Positions 45,622 to 54,200 of a stretch of 64,000 nucleotides of DNA are shown piece after piece. The position numbers were made by a program, and so were the translations under genes. The notes beneath the pieces are model-generated. The model searched no databases, was not told where the DNA came from, and saw only the letters and a program-made list of their open reading frames with translations. The stretch is from contig CM049307.1 of assembly GCA_026874595.1 (NCBI GenBank), forward strand, positions 79,398,643 through 79,462,642, given 5' to 3'. This DNA is from Sipunculus nudus (taxonomy: Eukaryota; Annelida; Sipuncula; Golfingiida; Sipunculidae). Numbering within the stretch: the first letter of the stretch is position 1; every line of letters starts with the position of its first letter.

Positions 45622-46683
45622 TTTCCTCAACAGTAGGGACCATTGTGGTGTAGCATTATTCTGAAATAACCTGTTTACTCAGAATATAATTTTTTTCTCC
45701 ACAGGACATAGAGCATTTCCACGTGGCCATCATGGCATTACACGAGTCAGGGGAGATACAGAGGCTCCGGGATAAATGGTGGAAGTACAAGAGTGAGTGC
45801 TGGAACGTCACTCAGGCTGAGGAGAACCGCATGAAGAACATGTATTACAGTCTCAAAAATTCTCCTAAACGTGTTGGGCTTGACAGCTTTTGGGGGCCAC
45901 TGGTTTTGATGGCCGTTGGAATCGTGCTGGGAATCATCGTTGGTGTCATTGAAGTCCTGTATTACAAGCATCGCGGCAGGGTAAGCTGATAAACCAGGGA
46001 GGGAGGGAGGACCCCGGGGAGCGAGTACCCCTTCCCCCCTAAAAGTCTTGGGCACAGCAAAACTTCAGCTTATTATCGAAAATCACATCAAGATTTTGTC
46101 CCACCGAAGTTGAAAACCAGCACATCTGATACCCCCCCCCCCCCCCGGGTCAGGCTGTTGGGGTGCCCCCTATGATTGTTCAAATCTGTTGGTAAAAGAA
46201 ATTTTTTTTTTTTCAATCACAGGAGGAAAAAATCACTCTTGCTAATGAACAAGCTATTTCTGCCTCCACATACTTGTTTTGGTTCTTTAGATTGTTCAGG
46301 TATAGATAAAATGCGTGACATCCATGATTAGAAACTTAATACAATTACTCGGGAGACAAACAATACTTATTCATGTTTTAAGCTTTACACATTTTGTACA
46401 TTACACATGTACGCAAATTTTACATGGAATTTTATATAATATCAATGTAGGGCCAGAAGAAAATAATAAATATGGGACAATGTTGTTTGTCTGACTTCCA
46501 ATACTCTTGTTGCTATATTGTTTAAATCGAGGTCTAACTGATCTTTATCCACTAAATGGAAATTCATGATTATTCTGAAATGTTTTAATTAGTTATTTTT
46601 TATATCTTTAGTATCACGCAAGCAACCGCCATGTTGACCGACAGTTGGCCAACCAAATGGACGAAGATGATGGCAGGATTTAA
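17303..46683 (+). CDS. Ionotropic glutamate receptor-like channel lacking the amino-terminal domain (about 518 aa, 9 coding exons)
   Basis: Coding exons 17379-17454, 25850-25923, 27829-28047, 28359-28568, 28999-29146, 34673-34884, 37396-37665, 45705-45980 and 46612-46683 join in phase at every GT-AG junction. Order of parts: signal peptide, S1, M1, pore loop M2, M3, S2, M4, short cytosolic tail. S1 keeps the Pro-Leu-Thr and Arg of the binding site (APLTVTAEREK). S2 keeps the disulfide pair (RPCDLT and KSECW) and the DKWW signature. The signal exon runs straight into the linker before S1 (KFTTTRAEPYFM), so no N-terminal LIVBP-like domain of roughly 400 aa exists; usual iGluRs are about 850-950 aa. 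This size resembles arthropod/protostome IRs. Ligand contacts in S2 and the M3 gating motif are altered, so the ligand may not be glutamate. A plasma-membrane cation channel is expected from the family. Confidence 0.9.
18574..18633. repeat. (TA)n microsatellite
   Basis: Alternating TA with one TTTA break, next to the inverted-repeat segment at 18644. Confidence 0.95.
18644..18735. repeat. Dispersed inverted repeat, copy 1 (partner at 25050-25130)
   Basis: GGAATTTATTGCAGTCGG, then 'ttcacggtg', 'atcggattt/ttcggattt', 'tcactctcacgatttt' and 'cgcttcag' occur in the same order on the opposite strand at 25050-25130. Both copies abut a (TA)n tract on the same relative side. Confidence 0.7.
18779..19222. 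mobile_element. MITE-like element with GC-rich imperfect TIRs
   Basis: CAAGCCCAAAACACACTAACG (18781 on) matches the inverse of the right end (TGAAGCCTAAAACAGACTAA read from 19221) with few mismatches. An internal direct repeat 'agactaacgcgcgcgtca' occurs near 18862. No target duplication was found, so exact ends are uncertain. Confidence 0.5.
19223..22118. other. iGluR intron 1 sequence, no gene recognised
   Basis: Unique-looking AT-rich sequence with poly-G runs at 20090-20108 and 21519-21530. Short open frames here have no recognisable domains. Confidence 0.6.
22121..22168. repeat. (TA)n microsatellite
   Basis: Alternating TA directly abutting the left LTR of the TRIM element. Confidence 0.95.
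22169..22571 (-). mobile_element. TRIM (terminal-repeat retrotransposon in miniature)
   Basis: Two direct repeats, 22169-22324 (156 bp) and 22444-22571 (128 bp), both start TGTTACGAAGACA; the first ends CCGTAACA and the second CCGTTACA. They share phrases such as 'ccaaccgcttcgccagaaaa' and flank only 119 bp. On the minus strand the internal part begins, three bases after the LTR, with TGGGGGCTCGTCCAGGAT (22423-22440), a primer-binding site matching tRNA-Pro. AAGAGGGTATA before the other LTR is a polypurine-like site. No coding capacity. The whole element sits between two (TA)n tracts. The long frames through it are LTR artefacts. Confidence 0.85.
22579..22633. repeat. (TA)n microsatellite
   Basis: Alternating TA just right of the TRIM. 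Confidence 0.95.
22640..25045. other. iGluR intron 1 sequence, no gene recognised
   Basis: Mixed AT-rich sequence with moderately GC-rich patches (22900-22990; 23800-24060; 24250-24480). No domain or splice-supported exon was found. Confidence 0.6.
25050..25130. repeat. Dispersed inverted repeat, copy 2 (partner at 18644-18735)
   Basis: Reverse-complement of the 18.65 kb segment, with phrases 'aatcgtgagagtga', 'atccgatacaccgtgaaa' and 'ccgactgcaataaattcc'. It directly precedes a (TA)n tract. Confidence 0.7.
25134..25192. repeat. (TA)n microsatellite
   Basis: Alternating TA, about 29 units; a second shorter tract lies at 25226-25250. Confidence 0.95.
25251..25402. repeat. Pogo/Tigger-like end fragment
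   Basis: CAGTGGAACATCTCCTTACG then 'ggcacctctgtactaag' resembles the CAG-GAACCTC-type terminal repeats of pogo-group elements. Similar phrases recur at 'ctaaaggcacctctctg'. No second end was identified. Confidence 0.3.
25850..25923 (+). CDS. iGluR-like exon 2: linker into S1
   Basis: Acceptor CATTTTTTACAG; the first two bases complete Phe. The product TRKLRIKRQIDPISKRNFKF then TTTR is basic and ends in the strand that leads into S1. Donor AGG|GTATGA, phase 0. Confidence 0.8.
26032..26094. repeat. (TA)n(TG)n compound microsatellite
   Basis: TA alternation changing to TG near 26080. Confidence 0.95.
26221..26880. repeat. Minisatellite of about 36-37 bp, split by a MITE
   Basis: Units of the form 'gatgaacaccaggtggcg' plus 'ttatccatttgttaata' repeat about six times, three before 26320 and three to four after 26703. 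Related single units persist near 27440-27700. Confidence 0.75.
26321..26702. mobile_element. Fold-back MITE with perfect 67-bp TIRs
   Basis: TAGTCTCTCCAACAGACGCC at 26321 begins a 67-bp arm (to 26387) that is exactly repeated in reverse complement at 26636-26702. Flanks are GGCGTTAACC on both sides (26311-26320 and 26703-26712), a 10-bp duplication, although this phrase also resembles the minisatellite unit. Perfect arms imply a recent insertion. The 248-bp interior has no recognisable gene. Confidence 0.85.
27829..28047 (+). CDS. iGluR-like exon 3: S1 lobe
   Basis: 73 codons. AEPYFMTK matches the usual EPYVM start of S1. Then CYGFIPDLIRELSDEIGFTY and DGRYGQR match the family's GY..DL...A...GF.Y and DGKYG blocks, and TKWDGMIGEVIDG matches WNGMVGEL. 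Acceptor TTTTCATCAG, donor GGG|GTAAAG. Confidence 0.95.
28243..28309. repeat. (GT)n(GA)n compound microsatellite in iGluR intron 3
   Basis: GT alternation to about 28268 followed by GA alternation to 28309. It produces a spurious Ser/Leu-rich frame on the minus strand. Confidence 0.95.
28359..28568 (+). CDS. iGluR-like exon 4: end of S1 and start of M1
   Basis: 70 codons. KADIAAAPLTVTAEREKFVN carries the Pro, Thr and Arg that bind the ligand carboxylate in AMPA/kainate receptors. FGLTVLVQKK and FRPLMPEVYGLVILATVT lead into M1. Acceptor GTTTCTGTCAG, donor ACA|GTGAGT. Confidence 0.95.
28999..29146 (+). CDS. iGluR-like exon 5: M1 end and pore loop M2
   Basis: Product TAILLWIMNRFNPYEWAG (M1 then the family's RF.PYEW), a short acidic loop, and the pore FNIRGSLWFIFTTLQRQG. 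The Q/R-site position (second residue before the Gly) is Arg, encoded directly by AGG. Donor CAAG|GTGAGT, phase 1. Confidence 0.95.
30080..30560 (-). pseudogene. Decayed non-LTR retrotransposon fragment (RT region)
   Basis: Minus-strand frames give VPFVWIDSMIFPILKPS, then NYRGVSF, and downstream KYFDVHEILVEKNNGFRENK. These match the P..W..S.I.PI.K, YRGIS and GFR positions of LINE reverse transcriptases. Stops and frame changes occur throughout. Extent beyond these blocks is unknown. Lies in iGluR intron 5. Confidence 0.5.
30701..31025. repeat. 68-bp tandem repeat, about 4.7 copies
   Basis: Each unit reads 'actgtaactcctcaatccta', then 'aacattttgtccctatgg', then 'tattgtctctcataatatct'. Unit starts fall at 30701, 30769, 30837, 30905 and about 30973, an exact 68-bp period. 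Units differ at a few positions only. Confidence 0.9.
31030..34672. other. Rest of iGluR intron 5, no gene recognised
   Basis: Contains two near-identical 40-bp units around 'gtgacgtcacctgttacctg' (31685-31770), a 'gtccgtccgtctttccgtct' run (31902), a GGGCGGATCC-type repeat, and a poly-A run (33263-33291). No exon is supported. Confidence 0.6.
32247..32443. repeat. GGGGCGGATCC-type interspersed repeat
   Basis: Begins GGGGCGGATCCAGGATTT and ends CCCCCCTACGCTTCTGGACC, with three internal 'aaaagggggggtcc' units. Related sequences with 'agaagcggatcctggg' and 'tcctcctgggatggacc' lie at 46853-47050 and, less clearly, 44990-45175. Confidence 0.55.
34673..34884 (+). CDS. iGluR-like exon 6: M3 and start of S2
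   Basis: Completes Gly of the pore. PRALASKLIACFWFVFVTVA is M3, ending TYTGSLMNHLYW where most family members have SYTANLAAFLT. S2 starts IKPPFRDLEHLV; GTYDYGALK aligns to the GTLDSGSTK strand that normally holds the Ser-Thr ligand contacts. Acceptor CATATTGCAG, donor AAA|GTAAGC. Confidence 0.95.
36145..36198. repeat. (TA)n(CA)n microsatellite in iGluR intron 6
   Basis: TA alternation ending in four to five CA units. Confidence 0.95.
37396..37665 (+). CDS. iGluR-like exon 7: S2 lobe
   Basis: 90 codons. RKEGLERVRQENYAFIVQSS aligns with the EG..RV....YA.L.ES block; the usual Glu that binds the ligand amino group is Gln here. RPCDLTTIGEIMHPGSYAMA carries the first disulfide Cys and the GYGIA-like strand. 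Acceptor TTTTTAATCAG, donor CAG|GTCAGG. Confidence 0.95.
38041..38810 (-). repeat. 3' LTR of the Gmr1-like element
   Basis: 770 bp, bounded by TGTTACGG and TGTAACA. It contains a minus-strand TATA-type box (TTATAAATATGG) followed by a GAGAGGGGAGAGAG stretch. On the minus strand it is preceded by AGGAGGGGGAG (from 38822 down), a good polypurine tract. Confidence 0.85.
38951..39325 (-). pseudogene. Gmr1-like RNase H
   Basis: An intact 124-codon frame with LAVDASDTAAGAVLLQEG, a central SDHNPLTFMDKL and the end RHIKGKDNVIADCLSR, typical of Gypsy RNase H. It is the last coding block; only about 140 bp separate it from the 3' LTR, so no integrase follows it. Confidence 0.8.
39419..40160 (-). pseudogene. 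Gmr1-like reverse transcriptase, broken
   Basis: Blocks in order: QHPYRLNPEKLKYPQDE, SYRIGIDYRKLNSVTKTD, FVTPQGLYQYKVMPFGMKNS, the active-site AYNDDLIVYSDSW, and FLGHIVGQDQLKP then MRFLGMLGYYRKFCQN. The catalytic box is YNDD. At least three frame changes or stops occur. Confidence 0.8.
40450..41420 (-). pseudogene. Gmr1-like integrase, broken
   Basis: Frames on the minus strand show the zinc-binding part HFYWPNLRTDVVQYCKSCHT near 41290-41400. Core pieces follow (LLTIMCASTRFQEAIPLRKI; VRESFQESLGFSPFELVFGH), then the C-terminal YMSDFRTKLHNACEIAKSN near 40700. Stops and shifts separate them. It lies upstream of RT in the direction of transcription. Confidence 0.75.
42460..43614 (-). pseudogene. 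Gmr1-like gag, broken
   Basis: Starts ATG at 43614 (MADSKPETFVVDPDPNQLEQ). It has a Lys/Glu-rich coiled stretch (43270-43420) and a SCAN-like capsid helix block (FARTKQQLFNRWCSAKN; LADDYSLTHK). A degenerate zinc knuckle, CIFCKKEGHLISER, lacks its last Cys. Several in-frame stops and shifts interrupt it. Confidence 0.7.
43785..44395 (-). repeat. 5' LTR of the Gmr1-like element, outer end lost
   Basis: Aligns with 38041 onward (TGTTACGGAACCTTATAACA; 'gatcacgtag.agtgacgagc'), with an extra short duplication ('attatcggataggtccaag' twice near 44190-44240). After 'acataatacacac' it dissolves into CA/TA repeats, so the last 150-200 bp of the LTR are missing. TGGGGGCTCGTCCGGGA (43761-43777, minus), a tRNA-Pro primer-binding site, follows it. 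Confidence 0.8.
44412..44490 (-). other. Penelope-like tail with hammerhead-ribozyme-like core
   Basis: On the minus strand: CACCTGATGA, a stem CGGG-TCGCAT-CCCG, then GAAACAGTCGGAACTG. CTGATGA + stem II + GAAA is the conserved hammerhead core, and such tails are common in Penelope-like elements. Stem I/III pairing is not obvious, so activity is uncertain. It lies between microsatellites. Confidence 0.4.
44499..44555. repeat. (TA)n microsatellite
   Basis: Alternating TA with one TTTA break; followed by CTAGCTGATAAACCCGGTAT and the palindrome CCCGGTATACCGGG. Confidence 0.9.
45556..45616. repeat. (TA)n microsatellite before iGluR exon 8
   Basis: About 30 TA units ending roughly 90 bp before the exon 8 acceptor. 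Confidence 0.95.
45705..45980 (+). CDS. iGluR-like exon 8: end of S2 and M4
   Basis: 92 codons. MALHESGEIQRLRDKWWKYK plus SECW matches the terminal S2 helix with the second disulfide Cys. GLDSFWGPLVLMAVGIVLGI then IVGVIEVLYY is M4, followed by basic KHRGR. Acceptor TTTCTCCACAG, donor AGG|GTAAGC. It lies 8 kb after exon 7 because of the LTR element in between. Confidence 0.95.
46612..46683 (+). CDS. iGluR-like exon 9: short cytosolic tail and stop
   Basis: Acceptor TATATCTTTAG; YHASNRHVDRQLANQMDEDD then GRI and TAA (46681-46683). Phase 0 matches exon 8. The tail is only about 28 residues after M4 and no PDZ-binding end is evident. Confidence 0.8.
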   Translation, partial: YHASNRHVDRQLANQMDEDDGRI

Positions 46684-46852
46684 AACCTGCGCATGCGTAT
46701 CAGCTTCACCGGCACAACAAGAAAAGACTGGTCTCCAGGGTCTTCCTTTGCAATTTGGCGCTGAGAGAGTGATTTATCTTTATTATGATGACAATATACA
46801 TAATCCTTCTTCATTTATTAAACTAAACCCCTCCATCCGAATGAAAGAATTC

Positions 46853-47050
46853 AGAAGCGGATCCTGGGAAGGGGTACAGGGGTTCCGGACCTCCTACACC
46901 CTCCTGCCCCTGTTCAGCAGCCGCAATCATTTTTAAGGGTTTCAGACCCTTTTTGCGGTCTGGAAACCCCTCCTCCTCCTCCTCTGGATCTGGAACCTTT
47001 AATTCAGGTTTTGTCATTAGTCCTCCTGGGATGGACCCTACTTTTCCTAA
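46853..47050. repeat. GCGGATCC-type interspersed repeat, 3' of iGluR
   Basis: AGAAGCGGATCCTGGGAAGG through 'attagtcctcctgggatgg'; related to the copy at 32247-32443. It falls in the probable 3' UTR or downstream flank. Confidence 0.5.
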
Positions 47051-48780
47051 ATCCTATATATATATATATATATATATAATTGGGAATATTATTTTTCGAA
47101 ACAGGTTACTGAACTCTCTGCTTGATTGTTCCTTATAACGAGGGATGGTTATTTCTGTATATATATATATGTTAACAGGAACTATATCTCGGCCGTTTTT
47201 GTACGGCAGTGTGTCGTTATGTATAATGCCATCGATAGTCGCAGTAATATCGATATACCCCACCAGTCTTGACTGATTAACACATTCTGTCTTTTCTAGC
47301 AGCGTTCACCAGTGATTTCACCAGCACAATAAGGCCTCCTTTAACAGTCCCCACTCACTGTATATATAGGAGACAATGGAGAGGTAAGAATGGTTCAATG
47401 TTCTACATGTTTAGGCTGGTTCTATCAGACCTGCGTCTCAGTTAAAAAAAAAGAGGTCTTCAAAACCCATTACCTGAGCAACCAGTGGAAATGCAGAACC
47501 TGTCCATCTTCTGTTAACTATATGATTTATACACAATGTATTTATTCAAATTAAAGATATCATCAAAGTGGAATAGAGATGGTGAGCTACAACTGCCAAG
47601 TAACCAAAGCAACAACACTTGCAGTTACCACTTGCTTGTGACATATAAACAACAATGATTGTATGACATGCTCAAAAACAATACGTTCCCATTCTTGCGC
47701 AGGAACAGCAGAGAAAGGAGGACTGTGTAGTGCGGGTATATATGGGGGTTCAAATGACCACATCTGGATTTTACCACAGCTAGCTTTATTGTTAATTTAG
47801 AATATATCTATATATTTCCATTTATTGTAATAATTTTCCCACATTTTTTTACATTGTTATGAATGTAATATTAATTTGTGACGTGGGAAACTTTTGAAGG
47901 TTTTATGAAATGATGTGTAATGTGTATGCTAAATATTGTTGTTCATGGAAAAGGAATCCATGCCGGTTTAGTTCTTGGCACATTATTCTTTATGTGGCTG
48001 ACAAGTATGTGTTCATATGATTTTGTATCAACATGCTAGTGCAGCGGTTAACGGCAAAATACAGAAGAATTGTTCAGATTGTGATAAAAGTACCAAATTT
48101 GGTGGAGATGAAGTTTGGATAATGCATTTTCATTTTTTTATTAGTTCCACCATATCTTCTCAGTGTAACGGGGGCGGATCCTATGTTAAATTTTGGGTAC
48201 TGAAATTTATATGAAAAATACACGGAAGATCATCATAGTTGCATTACATCTTATACATTCCTTATAGATAGGGTAAAATTTTAGAATATTTGGTTCTATT
48301 TAATAAACATCATCATGAGAAATGTAAAATTACCTTTTTGGTCTCATTAATGTAAACATTTGTAATTAAAAGATGACAATTTGCTATTCAACGATATGTA
48401 GTTAACTGAAGTTAATTTATTGTTAAATATAACATTAATCTTCTGTTTTAAAGTAAGGTATAATCACTATTCTCAATTCACATCTCTTCGATGTCTCCTT
48501 TGATGAATATAGGAGACAGTGGGGGAGGGGGGGGGGGACTACTCATGTATTATGGGTTCACTGTATAAACATTACATATTTCATCATACAATGTGTATGT
48601 TGCGCGTGCTTAAAAATCATTTACAGTTTTATTGTTCTTAGTGCAAAATATCTGTTGTTTGTATTAATGAGCTTATGGACATTTCCATATGAGCACTGAA
48701 ATAAACCACTGAATTTCTAGGGGCGGATCATATTTAATAATCAGGGTACATTCTTTTAAAATGTTATCGTAAATGTACAA
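47051..48780. other. Intergenic, no gene recognised
   Basis: AT-rich, with small TA tracts at 47056 and 47158 and a poly-G run at 48525. The receptor's polyadenylation site probably lies in or before this stretch but is not resolved. Confidence 0.5.
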
Positions 48781-48789
48781 CTAAACAGC

Positions 48790-51230
48790 GTTTAAAAGTT
48801 TTATTTCTTCAAACAAATCTTGAAAACCAACAAACTCTATCCATTTGCGTATAACTTCCCTTTTCAATCATCAAATCATGATATGAACATCTCAACCTGG
48901 CTAGTGCTTGTTTATGCTTGGCATTAGTCCGCACAGTAAATATTTCTCCATTAATTGAGACCATGGATTTAAAAGTACCATATAAATTTAATTTAGTATT
49001 TACTTCTACATCACAAGACCAGTTTTGTTCTGCCATATCAATAATTCTTTCCTTTATTTTAGCCAAAAATATTCTGTCTCCTACTTCTTGAATCATCCAC
49101 ACATACCCAAAACCTGCGCTGCATATTTTGCTTCTTATATGAGTAACCCATGTTTGTTTTCCATTCATATCTAGATTAAACAGCATGTTATATATACGCT
49201 TTGGATATCTGTTATTACCGGTATGTACTAGTTTTGTCCAGTATTTTACACATCTTAATAACTAACCGACATACATTGGTTGCCTTCCAAACTCTCCCAA
49301 TGATGTTGCGTTCGGAGCTGAAGAGCTAATTTTTTTAATGTACTCACAAAATTTATATTGTACCTTTTAAATTATTTCACATCTTTCATAGCCCCACAGT
49401 TCTGAACCATATAATAATACCGAAAATAATACCGGTGTATCCATACAATCAAATAGATAAAATAGCTGGCTCACTAATAAACAACTATATTTCCTATAAT
49501 TTTTGTATGAGAGTCACTGCTCTTTCAGCCTGCACTGCCTGCGCTTTCTTTGCTATATACCACGACAATTTACTTGTAAATATTACCCCAAAGTATCTAT
49601 AGTCATTTACCGTTTCATTTTGAGTATTTTTGATAGTGCCATTTCTCTAATCCTTTTAATTAACCCCCGTGGCTAAAAACCATGATTATTGTCTTTCCTA
49701 AATTAACCTTTAAGCCATAATTGACTGAAAAACTTGCAACTGGTTTATTTGTTCTATGAGACGTCCTATTGTTTCGCTGAAGCATACTAAATCATCGGTG
49801 TACATTAATGTCATTACCTTTGGCAAATATTCATCAATATTTATACCATGACAATCTGTTTCAGTAATTTGTTCATAAAATTCATCTATGAATAAAGAAA
49901 ACAGAAGGGGACTCACCATGCACCCTGGTCGAGTTCCGTTAGTACATTCAAAATAAATTGTAAATCCTTCCTCTGTAAGAAGACATGATTTCATTTGACT
50001 AAATATTGACTGAAGTGTCTGAAGGAGTTTCCCTTTTATCCCAGATTTAACTGAAACATACCACAATAAATCATGTTGTACACTATCAAAATCAGTTGAA
50101 AAATCAATAAAAGTGTAATAAAACCTTCTTTTCTTTTTTGTTAAATATTTCTGCACACACCCCATTAAAGAAAATGTATGGTCTACTGTTGAATAACCTT
50201 TCCAATAGCCAGCTTTTGCTTCACATAAGAATCCAGCTTGACCAACATAATTTTGAATTCTGTTTACCAATATTTTTTTTAAAATTAGTTTACCCATGGT
50301 ATGAAGTAATGAAATACCTCTATAATGTTTTAGGATCTATGGTGGAAGCCTTTTTGTGAATTGGTACAATAAGTGCTTTGCTCGAAGAGACAGGGAAAAA
50401 TCCATTTTCTAATACACTGTTAAATAATTGTTATATGTGAGACGATATGTGACTATAAGTATCTTTCAATATATCTACCGTTATCCCGTCAGGCCTGGTC
50501 TTATCAAGCTCTGTATCATTTTCAATTTCTAATACATTTTTTTTAAATATTCCAGAGTATGATTCTTAAACTCTTGATTAATTTCATGTGTTGATGAATT
50601 CAAAAGTTCCTTAAAATGTTTGTACCAACGTACTGGTTCTACTGTTGTAACAATTTTCATTTATATAAACATCTCATGTTTTTCCACATGGAATCAGTGT
50701 CTTTTGCACCAATCACCTTTTGCACCTCTGAGGCTTGGATAATTGCCTTCTTTTCTTCACATAATTTTTTAAACCTCTGTTTTGTTTGCTAATAATTCGG
50801 TAAGTTGCCATCTGATATTGTACATCTATACTTATTCAAAGCTATATATTTTCATTTTCCAAAATTCGCATTCTTTGTCCCACGATTTTGTTTGCTTTAG
50901 TTTAATGTTGTCTCGGATGTTTTGTTTATTTCTGTAGGATATATTTTGATAAATACTAACCAATGCCTCACTTACTTTGTCCGGGTATGTTTCTAAGGTT
51001 TCATTAAATGTGTTGAAAAGTAACGCACGTTCTATTTGTTCTAATGATTTTGAAATATTGGTTTTATCTTCATCAGTCTGAGAAAATTTTACCCATTTTG
51101 TCAGTTCGCATATGTGTTCCTTCGAAATCTTTTACCTTGGTCTGATAAGATTAAGTGAACAGCCCAAAGGAAAGTGATCGGACGGATCATCTGATAATAC
51201 ACAGGATCCATCTACCTTATGAAGTAGACT
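48790..51230 (-). mobile_element. Decayed non-LTR retrotransposon (EN and RT recognisable)
   Basis: Minus strand, 5' to 3': an endonuclease end with SDDPSDHFPLG (near 51163-51185); RT pieces at 49710-50297 with FYYTFIDFSTDFDSVQHDLL, NGTRPGCMVSPLLFSLFIDE and the active site LMYTDDLVCFSE (YTDD instead of YADD); and a C-terminal tail at 48809-49186 with SAGFGYVWMIQEVGD. The SDH box and the GTRPGCMVSPLLFSLFI block are LINE hallmarks. Multiple stops break it. The clade was not determined. Confidence 0.8.
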
Positions 51231-51234
51231 ATTA

Positions 51235-54200
51235 TTAATTTGGTAATTTAGTAATACAATTCACTATGTGGACCAGAGGTGTGAGATGAGAGAAGAGAAA
51301 ACAAGGTGATTTCACCAATTGTTTGTAACTAAATGCCTGTCTGAATAAAATAAGGAATCAAAACTTGATTCATACATAAATATAACTATAACTTTCTTGT
51401 TTAGCTGAACATGAATGCACTACACTGCATGTTGTTTCTCAAACTGGATTGAAATGCACCACTTAAGTATAAATGTAAGACCTTTGTTCTTGTTTGTCTT
51501 AATACTGGTTGTGAAACTCCCTTTGAAGAAGTATGGAAGATTACGAATGCGGGAATGAAAAGTAATCAAGAAATCAAAACAGCTTAATCTTGATGAGAAA
51601 GCACAGATAGAGCGCAAACCTCCACCAACGCCTGCACCAACGTCATGATCTTCCCCATAATTTAATCTACCCGTTGTTCATCATGTAACATTAATTCATT
51701 TAAATTCATTGAATATATTGTGTTTTAATGACAACAAACATAAACCACGAAATAGGAAAATGCCTATATTGACCATCCTTCTACAAAATTTCGAATAATA
51801 AGAACTTTGGCAGATTATAGTGTATGTTATGACAAACTTAAAACTTTGTACCGTGCAGATTGACTTATGGTGAGTGCCGAGCTGTGACGTTATGGAGGGG
51901 ACTTATCTGAGACCCGCCGCCAGCCCAGCTTCGAACACTCAAAAAAGTTAAGACTGACACCTAAATACGACACAGTGACAGTGTTCAGTCATTCAAAAAA
52001 ATATGTCTTTATAAATGGTAACAATGATATAAAGTGTTTCTATCCCACGGGACCTTGTTATAACGTAATTGTCATTTATCTCACATAGCACCCACCTTGC
52101 ATGATGAAGATTTCACCGGCGTGACCATGACAAAGTCGTACCGACAAAGTACAACAATTGCTTGCCCCCCCCCCCCTCCCAAAAAAAAAAAAAAAAAAAA
52201 AACTCGTATATTTTAGAGGGTTTATTCGGAAATGGACAAGTTTAGCTGGATTCGAACTCAGATTGAAATTCCAAATTTAAATTTAAATCCTTCCACAACA
52301 AATTCACCAGTCAAGCCGAGAAAAATTTGAAATCGAAGTGCAATAAAGCATGGATCGCCGTATGACTTTCAGAATAGTAGTCATCATGTCTGGATCTTGA
52401 GCAAGATCCTTTGAGTTCCATGGTTTTTGTATCAGTTTTCGAGATGGCGTGTTCTCGCTCATATGATGCAATCTTTTGATTTGACTTGGATATAACGTCG
52501 CACGATAACACTTCAGATTAAAAAATCATATAAAAAAGATTATCTCCGTCATATTTGATAAGCTTATCACAATTTTCGACATAACATATCATTAAGTAAC
52601 ATTTCACATGACATTTCGTAAAATGACACAGTCGCATTTAACATCACATTACCTAGGATTTTCACGTCATGACATTTCCTGATCAGCATCACATTTTACA
52701 ACATAACAATTTTCCCGCATCATTTAAAAGTATATGTATAAAACAGATGGATAATAATCAGACATTAATAAGGAATATTTCCATTTGATATAAATATGAC
52801 ATGGACCCATGACCTAAGAAAGTGAAATAAATTTAATGAAACAAGTAATTGATAAAATCAATATTGATAATTCGGGTAATTTTTGGCGGTTTCTTGCTTC
52901 TTTAAAAAAGATGGGCTTTGGGGCAAAACTATAGCACACATGATGTATATATAAAATTTCCTGCTCACAGAGAACGAATTTATATTTAAATTTTCAACCG
53001 CAAGATGTCGCCTTTCACCCCCCCCCCCCCCAAATAAAGAGGTTTTTTCTTTTCTTTAAAAGAGTTCTTTATAATCGTTTTTAAATTAGCCAGTCTGGAC
53101 TTATCTGTTCCATACCTGTGTTACCAAGACAGGCCCGTCCTGGGTGTAAATGTCAGGTACACAATTAGATAACAAAAGCACAATTCTATTCCCCAGGGAA
53201 TGGAAATACCTGTGGTCCTCTTGCGGCTCACAGTTAAAGATATCCATGACGCGGCGTGCGTCCATGGTGCGCCCTCTGTCGGTAGTTGTGCGCCCTCTGT
53301 CGGAAGATGTCTTTCTATCAGCAGCTTTTCTCAGGTGTGGCTGGTCGTATTCTCACGAAATATTGTACAGTGGGTATGTTTTTTCCAAGAGCGAAGCAGA
53401 AACCATATTGTGGCGCCACCTGTTTGTATGACGATGTTTAGGTCTTTCTCATATGTTGGTCACTTATCAAAATTATAAATCTCAAATATTTCAACATATA
53501 TCCCTGTCATCATGCAACTTGTAACTTCTTAACAGAACTGTGGTAGATACATTTGAGAACTGGACTGAAGAGAGTTTTTTTTTTTAATTTAGAAACAACC
53601 AACAGCAATTCTCAGCCATAGAATTGCATTTTTTTAACGCTTTTAGCTTTTTTTTTGGGGGGGGGGGGGGGGGGAGAAAGCCTGCTGATTACAAAAATGT
53701 GACTTTAAATTGTGATTAGTACCTAGGATTGCCAGTAGGGGCCGATTTATAATCCAGGGCGGCTTGTAGAGGGCGCTGAAAGTAGGGCAGCGCACTTTTT
53801 AGAACCAGGGAAGGAGGCCATCTCTTGGTATGACTTGAATAACCTTCCATGGTGACTTCGTGTTCATATATGTCACCCCTAATAAAAATCTTTCTCTTCT
53901 TTGCTATTCCTATTAGCAGAGCGCAAAAGCAACCACCCCCTTCTCTCTCCCTCTCTCTCTCCTGATACCCTTCCGCTAGAGGTCGTTTCGAATCTGTTCC
54001 CAGTAGGCACTGTTGGACGGCCAGGACTACTTCTCTCAACTGTCAAATTTCAAAATCATTTTTGTTTTCGTTACATTTTCAGGAAATATTTCGTTTTTAT
54101 TTCGCACGAGCATAGTTACAATATATTACTTATACAGTGAAATCCTTACAACATTTTTGTGTAATTTTCTTAAAAACAATTCTAACCCAACATATTGGAC

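Noticed and set aside
46631-46936. 101-codon frame starting MLTDSWPTK
   Set aside because: It overlaps receptor exon 9 in another frame and then enters an interspersed repeat.
53716-54039. 107-codon minus-strand frame with an Arg-Glu run
   Set aside because: The Arg-Glu run is a (CT)n patch; nothing recognisable around it.
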